This document shows positions 44,993-54,403 of a stretch of DNA of 64,000 nt, piece after piece. The number at the start of each line of letters is the position of its first letter. Position 1 is the stretch's first letter. This DNA comes from Alphaproteobacteria bacterium (GTDB lineage: Bacteria > Pseudomonadota > Alphaproteobacteria > Micavibrionales > Micavibrionaceae). The notes below the pieces were generated by a model. The model was not told the DNA's origin. It searched no databases and saw nothing but the letters and a program-made list of their open reading frames with translations. The DNA lies in NCBI GenBank assembly GCA_030750865.1, contig JASMHE010000012.1:1-64000 (forward strand), read 5' to 3'. The position numbers and the translations under genes are program-made.

Positions 44993-46627
44993 TTAGGCGG
45001 CTTTTTTCAAAAATGCATAACCATATGGCTGGAACGAGATGATCTCGCCATCTTTTTCCGTGCCATAGCTGATCGGGTCGAGCGCCGTGAATGATGAGAG
45101 TTCATTTTCCAGCACGAAGCTTTGTGCAAACATATCCGTGTTCATCAGGCACAGAATTTCATCATCACCATGCTTGCGGGTATAGGCCAGGATATCATTG
45201 TCGGTGTCGATCAATGTGAAATCACCATACATCACCGCAGGATTATCTTTACGCCATTTCAAAAACGCTCTGTAGAAATTCAGGACGGAGTCTTCATCTT
45301 CGTTCTGTGTGTCCACGGCCAGACGCAAATGCGGATCACAAATGGGCAGCCATGTTTTTTCAAGCGTGGTTGAAAAACCGGCATGCGGCGCGTTCTGCAT
45401 CCACGGAATAGGGGTGCGGCAGCCGTCACGGCCGACATGTTCGGGATAGAGCATAATATCATACGGATCGACCAGATCCTGAAAAGCGATCTCGCCTTGT
45501 ACCAGACCGAGTTCTTCACCTTGATAAATACAAAAAGAACCGCGCAATGTCAGGCCAAGTGCCATGATGTAGCGGGCAATGTCATCTGTATCGTGATAAT
45601 GCGGATTGACGCGACTGATGGAGCGTTTGAAATCGTGGTTGCTGGTGGACCAGCAAATCCAGCCATCTTCCAGCACATCTTCGATTGTGCGGATGGCCTG
45701 CGTGGTGTCGTCTTTGGTCATTTCCGATCCAACAAGACCGAATGAATAAGCCAGATGGAAGCGCTTTCCGGTCTGGACATAGCTGGCGGCCACTTTTTCC
45801 GAATGATCTCCGCCGGCTTCGGCCAGCAAGCATCGCTCAGGCCACTGATTGACGTGGGCGCGCAATTCTTCGATCCACTCCAGATTGTCATCAATGCCCA
45901 TACTGTATTTACGGCGCTGATAAGACATCGGGTTTGATGCGGGGATATCCGATGCTGGCGGATCGCCTTCTTTGCGGGCGGGATTATCGCGCAGCTGCGG
46001 ATCGGATAAATAGGCATGGGCGACATCAAGACGGAATCCGTCCACGCCCAGATCAAGCCAGAACGCGGCAACCTGTTTGACGGCTTCGCGGACCTCGGGG
46101 TTCCAGAGGTTCAGCGTTGGCTGTTCTTTCAGGAAGTGGTGCAGGTAATATTGTTCACGGCGCGAGTCCCATGACCATGCCGGACCGCCGAAATAAGACA
46201 GCCAGTTATTCGGGGCAGAGCCGTCTTCTTTGGGATCGGCCCAGACATACCAGTCTGCCTTTTGGTTTGTTTTATTGATACGGCTTTCCAAAAACCATTG
46301 ATGTTGGTCGGATGTGTGTGACCAGACCTGATCAATCAGAACTTTGATGCCATGATTATGGGCATAGGTCAGTAATTCTTGAAAATCTTCCAATGACCCG
46401 AACAGCGGATCGACCTGACAATAATCCGATACGTCATAGCCGAAATCTTTCATGGGGGATTTGAAGAACGGGGATATCCAGATGGCATCAACACCAAGCG
46501 ATGCAATATGATCAAGGCGCGAGATGATACCGCGTAAATCACCGATACCGTCTGCGTTCGCGTCGCAGAAGCTGCGTGGATAAATTTGATATATGACGCA
46601 GCCACGCCACCATTCGCATTCTGTCAT
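44993..46627 (-). CDS. GH13 alpha-glucosidase
   Basis: Hydrolyses terminal alpha-glucosidic bonds (maltose, isomaltose or sucrose-type substrates) and is likely cytosolic since no signal peptide is seen. About 544 residues with WWRGCVIYQIYPRSF, GVDGFRLDVAHAY (nucleophile Asp), LLAEAGGDHS (acid/base Glu) and STSNHDFKRS (third Asp), as in the GH13_23-type enzymes. AAGGG precedes ATG 46627; an upstream in-frame ATG at 46660 lacks a site. It is followed upstream by the hexitol module on the same strand. Confidence 0.92.
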   Translation of the reverse strand: MTECEWWRGCVIYQIYPRSFCDANADGIGDLRGIISRLDHIASLGVDAIWISPFFKSPMKDFGYDVSDYCQVDPLFGSLEDFQELLTYAHNHGIKVLIDQVWSHTSDQHQWFLESRINKTNQKADWYVWADPKEDGSAPNNWLSYFGGPAWSWDSRREQYYLHHFLKEQPTLNLWNPEVREAVKQVAAFWLDLGVDGFRLDVAHAYLSDPQLRDNPARKEGDPPASDIPASNPMSYQRRKYSMGIDDNLEWIEELRAHVNQWPERCLLAEAGGDHSEKVAASYVQTGKRFHLAYSFGLVGSEMTKDDTTQAIRTIEDVLEDGWICWSTSNHDFKRSISRVNPHYHDTDDIARYIMALGLTLRGSFCIYQGEELGLVQGEIAFQDLVDPYDIMLYPEHVGRDGCRTPIPWMQNAPHAGFSTTLEKTWLPICDPHLRLAVDTQNEDEDSVLNFYRAFLKWRKDNPAVMYGDFTLIDTDNDILAYTRKHGDDEILCLMNTDMFAQSFVLENELSSFTALDPISYGTEKDGEIISFQPYGYAFLKKAA

Positions 46628-46713
46628 GAGTAATACCCTTCCGTTAGAATCTTTTATCAAAGCGAAATTGATAATTCAAGATGCTAACGCAGGCTTATTG
46701 CGAATGGTTCGTT

Positions 46714-48210
46714 TTATTTTAAGGTGCGCTGCAATGTAACCTTAACGCCATCTTCGTTAATGTCATTCAGCGCGCTTTGAACGGCGTTGATGAAGGTGGC
46801 ATCGTGCGATAATTTGCCGAATATTCTTTCGATCTGCAAAAAGCGCGCGGGATCGTTCGGGGTTGATTTTGCAATGGCGCAAATTTCATCGGCCATCGGG
46901 TCTTTGATTTCAATTGGCTGCAATTCTTCGTCAACGCCGGTCAGATATTTGTACCAACATGCGATGGCAAGGGCGATATGTTTGATGGAACCGCCCTGTT
47001 CGATTTGATGAATTGCGCACGGCACAATGGCGTTCGGAATTTTCTGTGATCCGTCTTCGGCCAGACGTTGAATCTGGTCACGCACGGCCTTGTTTGAAAA
47101 ACGTTCGATGAGAATATCTTTGTAGGATTCCAGATCAATGCCCGGCACGTCCGGTACGGAATCCGTAATGTCTTCGTCCATATATTTTTTGACGAATTCA
47201 CGGATCAGCGGATCAGCCATTGCAAGGTCAACATCACGATACCCCATCAGGTAAGATAAATAGGAAAGCGCGGAGTGCGATCCGTTCAGCAAACGGACTT
47301 TCATTTTTTCATACGGTTCGACATCGTCAACCATTTGAACGCCGACATCTTCGAATGCGGGACGTCCGTTGACGAATTTATCTTCCAGCACCCATTGAAT
47401 ATAATCTTCACAAATCACGGGCCATTTATCATCAACGCCGTAATTTTCAGCAATCGTGGAAATGATTTTATCTGTTGTCACGGGGGTGATGCGGTCAACC
47501 ATTGCGTTGGGAAAGCTGACATTGTCCTCGACCCAGCGGCAAAGATCGGCGTCACATTCCGCGATGAAGCTGAGCAGAATTTTCTTGGTCAGGTCACCAT
47601 TGCCGGGCAGGTTATCACACGACATGATGGTAAAGGCAGGCGTTCCGTTGTCGCGGCGCGTTTTTAAAGCCAGTGTCAGGTAGCCGAGCGCGGATTGCGG
47701 TGTCTGCGGATTGGCAATATCGTGCTGCACGATCGGGTGGCTCAGGTCCAGTTCGCTTTTCTCATTATACATGTATCCTTTTTCCGTGATGGTCAGTGAT
47801 ACGATGCGAATATCGGGGCTGCATAGTTTTTCGATGCATGCGGCCTGTTCGGTCGGTGCGTGAATAACGGTTTTGATGGAACCGATGATGCGGGCGGCAT
47901 CTTCGGTGTTGCTACGTTGCAGGACGGTGTACAGGCTGTCCTGTTCTTTTAAATTGTTACAGTTTGTTTCGTCTTGCGGCAATAAACCAACGCCTGTGAT
48001 CATCCAGTTGTCGGGTTGCAATGACAGCAGTTCATCAAGATAAAAAGCCTGATGGGCGCGGTGGAAACCGCCGATGCTCATATGCAGGATACCGGAGCCG
48101 AGGGCGCTGCGATCATATGTCGGTGTCTGCATTCTGGTGGAAAGGGCATCCAGATTATTCTCGTTAACAGAAAGTGATGACGAGGTGTCTTTCATTTGAG
48201 TCAATGTCAT
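46714..48210 (-). CDS. Mannitol dehydrogenase family oxidoreductase (copy A)
   Basis: A 498-residue NAD(P)-dependent polyol dehydrogenase (mannitol 2-dehydrogenase, fructuronate reductase or related). The N-terminal Rossmann part has LHMSIGGFHRAHQAFY; VDRITPVTT and the catalytic KVRLLNGSHS (Lys/Asn/His) are present. A start at the ATG of 48195 is also possible. It begins 7 bases after the paralogous gene upstream, so the two are one transcript. Identity between copies is only moderate, so they may differ in substrate. Confidence 0.88.
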   Translation of the reverse strand: MTLTQMKDTSSSLSVNENNLDALSTRMQTPTYDRSALGSGILHMSIGGFHRAHQAFYLDELLSLQPDNWMITGVGLLPQDETNCNNLKEQDSLYTVLQRSNTEDAARIIGSIKTVIHAPTEQAACIEKLCSPDIRIVSLTITEKGYMYNEKSELDLSHPIVQHDIANPQTPQSALGYLTLALKTRRDNGTPAFTIMSCDNLPGNGDLTKKILLSFIAECDADLCRWVEDNVSFPNAMVDRITPVTTDKIISTIAENYGVDDKWPVICEDYIQWVLEDKFVNGRPAFEDVGVQMVDDVEPYEKMKVRLLNGSHSALSYLSYLMGYRDVDLAMADPLIREFVKKYMDEDITDSVPDVPGIDLESYKDILIERFSNKAVRDQIQRLAEDGSQKIPNAIVPCAIHQIEQGGSIKHIALAIACWYKYLTGVDEELQPIEIKDPMADEICAIAKSTPNDPARFLQIERIFGKLSHDATFINAVQSALNDINEDGVKVTLQRTLK

Positions 48211-48217
48211 AGCGAAA

Positions 48218-49765
48218 TCACGTGGGGCTAAAGGTTTGCTTCAAGTCTATGCCGGACGATATCTCGTTTTCGGTCGAAGGGTCAAGCTGTTCTTCATTGA
48301 AATGTGACAAGGCTGTTGTCATGCCGTTATCAACGATGTCACGCAAATATTGTTCGACTTTATTCGTGAATCCTTTGTGGCTGGAAAGCTCGTGGCCGAA
48401 TATTTTGCGAAGCGCGAAAAGCGGTCTCGGGTTTGCGCCTGACTGTCTGGCCAGTTCCTGCAAGCCCATATTGATGCCTTCAACATCATTAATATCGAAT
48501 TCGGCGCCTTTGCTGTCATATCCTTTGGCGTATTCGATCCATGCGGCCACGGCAAAGGCCAGATAATCGGCGTTTCCATCCACGGCGACAGCTTCACGGG
48601 CCGGTTGCATCAGACGGGAAGGCACTTTTTGTGATCCGTTTCGGGCAAGGCGCGTTAATTCGTCTTTCATATACGGGTTGACCAAGCGGTCAATAATAGA
48701 TGATTTGTAATCATCAAAATCAATGCCGGCGTCTTTGGGTAATGTTGTGATGACCGTATCGATAAAGCCGTTGATAAAAGTGTTGATTTCCGGCTGGTTC
48801 ATGGCCTGATGGGCGTAATCATGGCCGCTGAGATGTCCGATCGGGCCAAGTGCCATGTGCGATCCGTTCAGGATACGGATTTTTGTTAGCTCATACGGTG
48901 CAACATTCTCGGTCAACTCCGCCCCGACAGATTCGAGATCGGGTTTTTCATTACAAAATGTATCTTCAATCACCCATTGTGCAAATGTTTCGGTGAAAAC
49001 CGGCCATGCATCGTCAATGCCGTGTTGCTGTGACAATGTATCAATATGTTCTGCCGTGGTGCGCGGTGTAATCCGGTCAACCATTGTGACAGGGAATTCG
49101 ACATTGTCCGAGATCCACTCGTAAAGCTCTTGTGAAACGCTCATGGCATAGGCCTCGACGACCTGACGCAACACATTGCCGTTCCCCGGAATATTATCGC
49201 ATGACATGACGGTGAATGGCGGCATGCCCGCATCCATTCTTTCTTTCAGGGCTGTGACAATAAAACCGACCGCGGAAACAGGGTCTGATTCTTCTTCCAT
49301 ACAGCTGACGATGTCGGGATGGTCGAAATCAAGCGTCTTTGTTTGATTGTTATAATAGTAACCGTTTTGCGTCACGCAGAGCGTGACAAGCTTTGTGTCC
49401 GGATTGCGCAGACGGTTCAGGACCAGATCCGGACCTTCATGGGCAACCAGAACTTCTTTGATTGATCCGACGACACGGACATTTTCACCTTCTTTTGCGC
49501 GCTCGACCAGCGTGTAATAATTATCCTGTTCTGCCAGCGCGTCGCGCAGGTTTTTTGACCGCAGGCTTACCGCTGAAATGCCCCAGCGTAAATCGCCCTG
49601 ATTTAACAAATTGTCGAAGTAAACGGCTTGGTGCGCGCGGAAAAAGTTTCCCGGCCCGAAATGGACAACACCTGTTTTGACGTCATCTCTGTTATAAGAT
49701 GGAGTGGAATAATGATCCGGCAAGGCATCAAGTGCCTTCTGAGAAAGGTTCACTGTCGGTTGCAT
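48218..49765 (-). CDS. Mannitol dehydrogenase family oxidoreductase (copy B)
   Basis: A 515-residue paralogue of the gene that follows. Motifs VHFGPGNFFRAHQAVYF, VDRITPRTT and KIRILNGSHMAL give cofactor and catalytic residues. By motif it is closer to classic mannitol 2-dehydrogenase (fructose to/from mannitol) than copy A, but the call of direction and substrate is inference. Neighbours (ROK fructokinase, HAD phosphatase, alpha-glucosidase) support a fructose/mannitol pathway. Confidence 0.88.
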   Translation of the reverse strand: MQPTVNLSQKALDALPDHYSTPSYNRDDVKTGVVHFGPGNFFRAHQAVYFDNLLNQGDLRWGISAVSLRSKNLRDALAEQDNYYTLVERAKEGENVRVVGSIKEVLVAHEGPDLVLNRLRNPDTKLVTLCVTQNGYYYNNQTKTLDFDHPDIVSCMEEESDPVSAVGFIVTALKERMDAGMPPFTVMSCDNIPGNGNVLRQVVEAYAMSVSQELYEWISDNVEFPVTMVDRITPRTTAEHIDTLSQQHGIDDAWPVFTETFAQWVIEDTFCNEKPDLESVGAELTENVAPYELTKIRILNGSHMALGPIGHLSGHDYAHQAMNQPEINTFINGFIDTVITTLPKDAGIDFDDYKSSIIDRLVNPYMKDELTRLARNGSQKVPSRLMQPAREAVAVDGNADYLAFAVAAWIEYAKGYDSKGAEFDINDVEGINMGLQELARQSGANPRPLFALRKIFGHELSSHKGFTNKVEQYLRDIVDNGMTTALSHFNEEQLDPSTENEISSGIDLKQTFSPT

Positions 49766-49897
49766 CGGTTTTTTGCCTCCAGCCGCGCGCGTTATTTCTG
49801 CAGTTATCGGGGATCATTATCCGATAGAAATCGTTTAAATTTCAATAAGATTCTATGTTGCAGCGCGAAATCCTATGTAAAATAATGGGATAACTGA

Positions 49898-50914
49898 CTA
49901 CCACAGCCATGCGGCGCCGCGCACACCGGACGAATCGCCGTGTCTGGGTGGTGCGATTTTTGTTTCGATCGTATCGGAAAACACATATTTGTCCCATACG
50001 GCAGGCACACCGCTATAGAGTTGATCGACGTTGCTCATGCCGCCGCCCAGTACGATAATGTCGGGGTCCAGCACGTTGACGATAGACGCCAGACCGCGCG
50101 CAAGACGGTCAATATAGCGATCGAGCGCGGCTGAGGCACGTTCTTCGCCTTTGTTAGCGGCTGCGATAATATCATGTGTTGATAGCTCTTCGCCGGTTAC
50201 CCGTTCGTAATCGGCCTTGAAGCCCGGACCGGAAATCCATTTTTCAAGACAACCGCGTTTGCCGCAATAGCATTGCGGTCCCGGATATTCGGCTTGTGCC
50301 ACATCTTCGCTGAAGAATGTCGGAACGCCGTTTTTGCCGTAAATCGGGTGAATGACGGATTGCGGGTCAACATCACCGTCAAAAAATTTCAGGATGTCTT
50401 CTTCGTCCGTGTTTGTAATTTTGGGCAATGGCAACGGGTTGTGCCCCCATTCACCGGCAATGCCGTTCAAGCCTGATACCGGTTTGCCGTTAATGGCAAT
50501 TCCTGCACCGCAGCCTGTGCCGATAATTACGCCGAAGACAATTTCATGTCCTTTGCCGGCGCCGTCATTGGCTTCGGATACAGCAAAGCAGTTGGCGTCA
50601 TTTTGCACGCGGACAGGTGTTTTGATTAATTGCTCAAGGTCTTTATCAAGTGCATTCCCGTTCAGCCATGTGGAATTTGCATTTTTGACAAGGCCGGTTG
50701 TTTTGGAAACTGTGCCGGGAATACCGATGCCGACCGTTGCGTTCTGGCCGACAGTATCACGGGCCATATCGACCAGTTTCGCGATATTTTTGACAGTGGC
50801 TTTGTAGTCGCCTTTCGGTGTGGGAACACGTTGTCTGTAAAGTTCTTTGCCGTTATCCTGATGCAGGGCAATGATTTCGGTTTTGGTTCCACCCAGATCA
50901 ATTCCTATGCGCAC
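49898..50914 (-). CDS. ROK-family sugar kinase, fructokinase-like
   Basis: A 338-residue ROK kinase: GIDLGGTKTEIIAL (ATP), VGIGIPGTVS, VQNDANCFA, GTGCGAGIAI, the sugar-binding/zinc region EWGHNPLP and CYCGKRGCLE. This long form with CxCGxxGCxE resembles Mak/fructokinases that phosphorylate fructose to fructose-6-phosphate. It would draw off fructose made by the mannitol dehydrogenase. Same strand as the HAD gene upstream (24-base gap). Confidence 0.88.
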   Translation of the reverse strand: MRIGIDLGGTKTEIIALHQDNGKELYRQRVPTPKGDYKATVKNIAKLVDMARDTVGQNATVGIGIPGTVSKTTGLVKNANSTWLNGNALDKDLEQLIKTPVRVQNDANCFAVSEANDGAGKGHEIVFGVIIGTGCGAGIAINGKPVSGLNGIAGEWGHNPLPLPKITNTDEEDILKFFDGDVDPQSVIHPIYGKNGVPTFFSEDVAQAEYPGPQCYCGKRGCLEKWISGPGFKADYERVTGEELSTHDIIAAANKGEERASAALDRYIDRLARGLASIVNVLDPDIIVLGGGMSNVDQLYSGVPAVWDKYVFSDTIETKIAPPRHGDSSGVRGAAWLW

Positions 50915-50938
50915 GTTACAATCCTTTTGTTATACCCC

Positions 50939-51754
50939 TTAATTCGGTTGCATTTGCGGCACATGGATCGGTTCAGGATTGTTCTTCCTGTAGTTGAACC
51001 CATGCAGCAAACTCAGACAGACTAGGGGAAGTGTATTCAGATCGCAACTGTAATATTGGCCATCATGGGCCTTTTCCAAACGTTCTTGCTCGGCTTCGGG
51101 AAGCGGGCCGCTATCATCACGAATATGGATCACGCGCATGCCGGCTTTTAATGCGGCGCGCACACCCGTCAGGCTGTCTTCGAGAATAAGACATTCACTG
51201 ACCGCAACGGTATCAAGGCCGCGCTCTTGTCTTTGTTCATTCAGAATTTTTAAACCGTGCAGATATGGATCGGGCGCGGGTTTTGTTTGCAGGCCAAGAT
51301 CCCGTATTTCTGTTTTGGTTAAAATAAAGTCCAGTAAATCCGTGTCATATCCGGTTATCTCCAGATTGTCTTTGACGACATCACTCAGGGAATTTGAAAT
51401 GGCGGCAACGCTGACATTATTACCAATGAAATGTTGTACAATGTCACGGACGGCCTCGTTGACCTTCAGTTCTGCTTTGCGGGCGGTGTAGGCTGCGACA
51501 CAGGCTTGTTCGAAATCATCTGCAGTCGGATAGCTGAGGATGAAGTCCGGATTCTTCTGACATATTTTTTCCCAGATGACTTCATCACCGGCACCGGCCA
51601 GATAATCCCAGTCTTCGGGGCGAATGGTGTGTCCGCCTTGTTCCGCGACATGCTCAATGGCTTCTCTGTTTCGTTCTTCGCTGAGAACAGCGGTTCCGTC
51701 AACATCCATAAACAGGGCTTTGATGTTGAACATCGTCGATAAAGTCTGGCTCAT
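50939..51754 (-). CDS. HAD-family sugar-phosphate phosphatase-like protein
   Basis: A 271-residue HAD hydrolase of the beta-phosphoglucomutase-like subfamily: FMDVDGTAV (nucleophile Asp), AISNSLSD (Thr/Ser motif), LILEDSLTGVRAALKAGM (acidic motif). Substrate unknown; hexitol-phosphate or hexose-phosphate is suggested by the neighbouring kinase and dehydrogenases. First gene of the minus-strand hexitol run. ATG 51754 and ATG 51733 are both possible. Confidence 0.85.
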   Translation of the reverse strand: MSQTLSTMFNIKALFMDVDGTAVLSEERNREAIEHVAEQGGHTIRPEDWDYLAGAGDEVIWEKICQKNPDFILSYPTADDFEQACVAAYTARKAELKVNEAVRDIVQHFIGNNVSVAAISNSLSDVVKDNLEITGYDTDLLDFILTKTEIRDLGLQTKPAPDPYLHGLKILNEQRQERGLDTVAVSECLILEDSLTGVRAALKAGMRVIHIRDDSGPLPEAEQERLEKAHDGQYYSCDLNTLPLVCLSLLHGFNYRKNNPEPIHVPQMQPN

Positions 51755-51871
51755 ATCTCTGGCTCACGTTATTATCATTTACAGTGTGGATGGCGGCATT
51801 CTGGCATTTTGTAAAATCGCAGCGCAACAAAATTATGTAATGCGTCGCAATAAAAAAGGTAACGCATTGAT

Positions 51872-52375
51872 ATGAAAAATAAATTTTTATATATCTTAAG
51901 GCACGCAGAAACAGAATCCGGCCTGAACAAGCAGGATAAAGACCGTGTTTTGACGGAAAGCGGACAAAAACGGGCGCGGGACCTTGTTTCGGTCGTCGGG
52001 AATGACGAACACGTGCCGGATATGGTGCTGTGTTCGACGGCGATGCGAACCCGTCAAACGGCAGAGCCGCTGATCACGGACCGGAATTGCCCTGTGCGTT
52101 ATATGGATGACATATATATGGCATCGGCGGGGCAGTTATATCATATTGTGCGGTCTATAGATGATGATCAACTGAGTCATGTTTTATTGGTGGCGCATAA
52201 TCCGGGCATCCATCAATTGGCAAACTTTCTGGCGCGGCCTGCGGATGTCGATCTTCATGACGGTTTGCGTTACGCGTATCCGGCAGGAACGTTAACGATC
52301 TTGCAAACGGATGAAAGCAACTGGAATGACATACAGCCGGGATCAATGACCGTGCGGGATGTTTTGTATCCGTGA
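51872..52375 (+). CDS. Phosphohistidine phosphatase SixA-like
   Basis: A 167-residue histidine-phosphatase-fold protein: YILRHAETES (catalytic RHG-type His), VLTESGQKRARDL, STAMRTRQTAEPL and VAHNPGIHQLA. SixA removes phosphate from His residues of HPt domains, and a large hybrid kinase with an HPt domain is 5 kb away; any link is inference. Single gene. Confidence 0.88.
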   Translation: MKNKFLYILRHAETESGLNKQDKDRVLTESGQKRARDLVSVVGNDEHVPDMVLCSTAMRTRQTAEPLITDRNCPVRYMDDIYMASAGQLYHIVRSIDDDQLSHVLLVAHNPGIHQLANFLARPADVDLHDGLRYAYPAGTLTILQTDESNWNDIQPGSMTVRDVLYP

Positions 52376-52420
52376 TGCCATCATGTCCGCCGCGTCTGTT
52401 TGCTGATGTCGGAGCTGTTT

Positions 52421-53098
52421 TTAAAGTAGCTTTCTTACAAGCGGAATTGTAATGGCGCGTTTTTCCGCAAGGGCTAGCTTGTCCGCATCGCGGACAAGGT
52501 TGCACGCCGCATCGAACGAGCGGTCCATACGGGGTAAGATATAAGTCAGCACATCATGCCCGATTTGAATTTGCCGATCATTGAACAGCTTAATCAGGAC
52601 CGCGGCCAGCAGGCTGTCATCCGGCGGTGATATCGCGGCCAGGGGGGCCGCCCGCAAGCGGGAAGCCAGATCGGCAATTACGAAATCAGCTGTTTTCGGT
52701 GTCATGCGCATCGTCAATAACATTGACCGGCTTTCCGCTTTTAAAATGTTATAAAGGTGAAACAAGGTTGTTTCGCTTTGCCTGTCACCGATCCACGGGT
52801 CAAGATGATCGATAATCAAGTGTTGTCCGCGTGCGGCAATATCGTCGGCTTCATATTGGCCGAGGTCTTCCGGCGCGACAAAAGTGGCGCGGCTTTTTTC
52901 TTTCCAAACGGCGGCGAGATGAGATTTTCCGCTGGCGGCGGGGCCTTGTATAATCAGCGCAGGGGCAGGCCATTTCGGCCACATGTCAATCCAGGCCACG
53001 GCATCCTGATTGGCGGGTGATACAAGGAAATCTTCCTTGCCCATTGCAACGCGATGGCCGAGGTCGAGCGTCATCTGTGTACTTTGCGAAGCAGGCAT
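52421..53098 (-). CDS. hdaA: DnaA-homologue HdaA (regulatory inactivation of DnaA)
   Basis: A 225-residue AAA+ protein related to DnaA domains II-III but without the DNA-binding domain. It has LVSPANQDAVAWI, Walker A IQGPAASGKSHLA, LIIDHLDPW for Walker B and DLASRLRAAP for the arginine-finger region. With the beta clamp it stimulates DnaA-ATP hydrolysis. Starts 15 bases after the AI-2E permease gene, and this order next to purM is common in alphaproteobacteria. Confidence 0.92.
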   Translation of the reverse strand: MPASQSTQMTLDLGHRVAMGKEDFLVSPANQDAVAWIDMWPKWPAPALIIQGPAASGKSHLAAVWKEKSRATFVAPEDLGQYEADDIAARGQHLIIDHLDPWIGDRQSETTLFHLYNILKAESRSMLLTMRMTPKTADFVIADLASRLRAAPLAAISPPDDSLLAAVLIKLFNDRQIQIGHDVLTYILPRMDRSFDAACNLVRDADKLALAEKRAITIPLVRKLL

Positions 53099-53113
53099 AA
53101 AATGTTCTCTGGC

Positions 53114-54340
53114 TTATTTCTTTGTCTTGGTGGTTGATTTCTTCGTAGTCGATTTTGACGCGGCTTTCTTGGTCGCTGTCTTTTTGTTTGCGGCCTTTTT
53201 GCGCGTCGTCTTGCCCGCTGTCTTCTTGGCTGTTTTTGAACCCGCTGTTTCCGGTGACGCGTTTTGTTTGAAAAACGCACTTTTCTGATATTCGGACAGG
53301 GCAAAGTTAATCAGGATCGCAGCCGATGCGGCAATCGGCACAGCGATTAACATGCCCAGAATGCCGTATAATTGCGCGCCGGCCATGATTGAAAATAAAA
53401 TCCAGAGCGGGTGCATCCCGACATTTTTGCCCAAGAATTTTGGCGTCAGAATATTCCCTTCGACGAATTGGCCAACCAGAAAGATCGCCGCAATGACGGC
53501 CATATAGATAAGGTCACCTGATTGGAACCAGGCAACGGCGACGCTGATAATCAGTCCTGTGATAGACCCCAGCAATGGTATGATAGACAGCAGACCGGCC
53601 ACAAACCCGATCAGGATGCCGTAATTCAATCCCGCAATCAGGAGGGCAAAGGCATAAATCAGACCGAGCGTAAATGCGATCAGGATTTGGCCGCGCACAA
53701 AGCCGGATATTTTAGTGTTGATGTCTGATTGAAGCTGTTTGACGGTCTTGTAATAAGAGCGCGGAATAAGACGGTCGATCCAGTCAACCATGTTGTCCCA
53801 GTCTTTCATCATAAAGAAAGAGATGATCGGTGCGAGGACGAAAAGGGAGGCCAGATTTATAATGGCTGATCCGCCGTTAATCACATGTGTGAAAAGATTG
53901 CTGCCGACCTTCAGAATCTGTGCGCTGTTTTTCTCGGCGGCTTGTTTCAACTGCGCGATGGCGTCTTCGTCAATGAAAGACAGATAGGTATTTTGCTTGT
54001 CTTTGATATAACCCCAGACATGGTCGAGATAGTTCGGTATGTTTTGTGCCAGTGCTTTTGCTTCGGTGGCGATGTGTGGTAAGGCCAGCAGTAACGCGAC
54101 GGTGAAGCTCACGTAAAAGACCAGCAGAATAAGCGCGGACGCCGCCCATCGCGGCAAATATTTGCAGGTGATTTTTTCGACCACCGGATCAAGCAGATAG
54201 GCAACGGCAATCCCCAACACGAACGGCAACAAAACGGCCTTGAAAATGCCGATAAACACCATGATTGCCGCAAGGAATACGCACCAGAACAAAAGGTGCG
54301 GATTGAATTTATTTTGTTGTGCTGTGACTGCGTTACTCAT
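53114..54340 (-). CDS. AI-2E/PerM family permease with lysine-rich tail
   Basis: A 408-residue membrane protein with about eight helices in the family pattern (LPFVLGIAVAYLLDPVVE, GFVAGLLSIIPLLGSITGLII in part, VEGNILTPKFLGKNVGMHPLWIL). Members include autoinducer-2 exporter TqsA, but most have unknown substrates. The last ~45 residues are a Lys/Thr/Ala repeat (KKTAGKTTRKK, KKTATKKAASK) like histone H1 tails, uncommon for this family. Between hdaA and the DUF2066 gene on the same strand. Confidence 0.9.
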   Translation of the reverse strand: MSNAVTAQQNKFNPHLLFWCVFLAAIMVFIGIFKAVLLPFVLGIAVAYLLDPVVEKITCKYLPRWAASALILLVFYVSFTVALLLALPHIATEAKALAQNIPNYLDHVWGYIKDKQNTYLSFIDEDAIAQLKQAAEKNSAQILKVGSNLFTHVINGGSAIINLASLFVLAPIISFFMMKDWDNMVDWIDRLIPRSYYKTVKQLQSDINTKISGFVRGQILIAFTLGLIYAFALLIAGLNYGILIGFVAGLLSIIPLLGSITGLIISVAVAWFQSGDLIYMAVIAAIFLVGQFVEGNILTPKFLGKNVGMHPLWILFSIMAGAQLYGILGMLIAVPIAASAAILINFALSEYQKSAFFKQNASPETAGSKTAKKTAGKTTRKKAANKKTATKKAASKSTTKKSTTKTKK

Positions 54341-54403
54341 TCTACAATACTCTTTATGATCGCGTTATTGATGCTTGATTTATGCCTGATTGATGTTGGC
54401 CTT

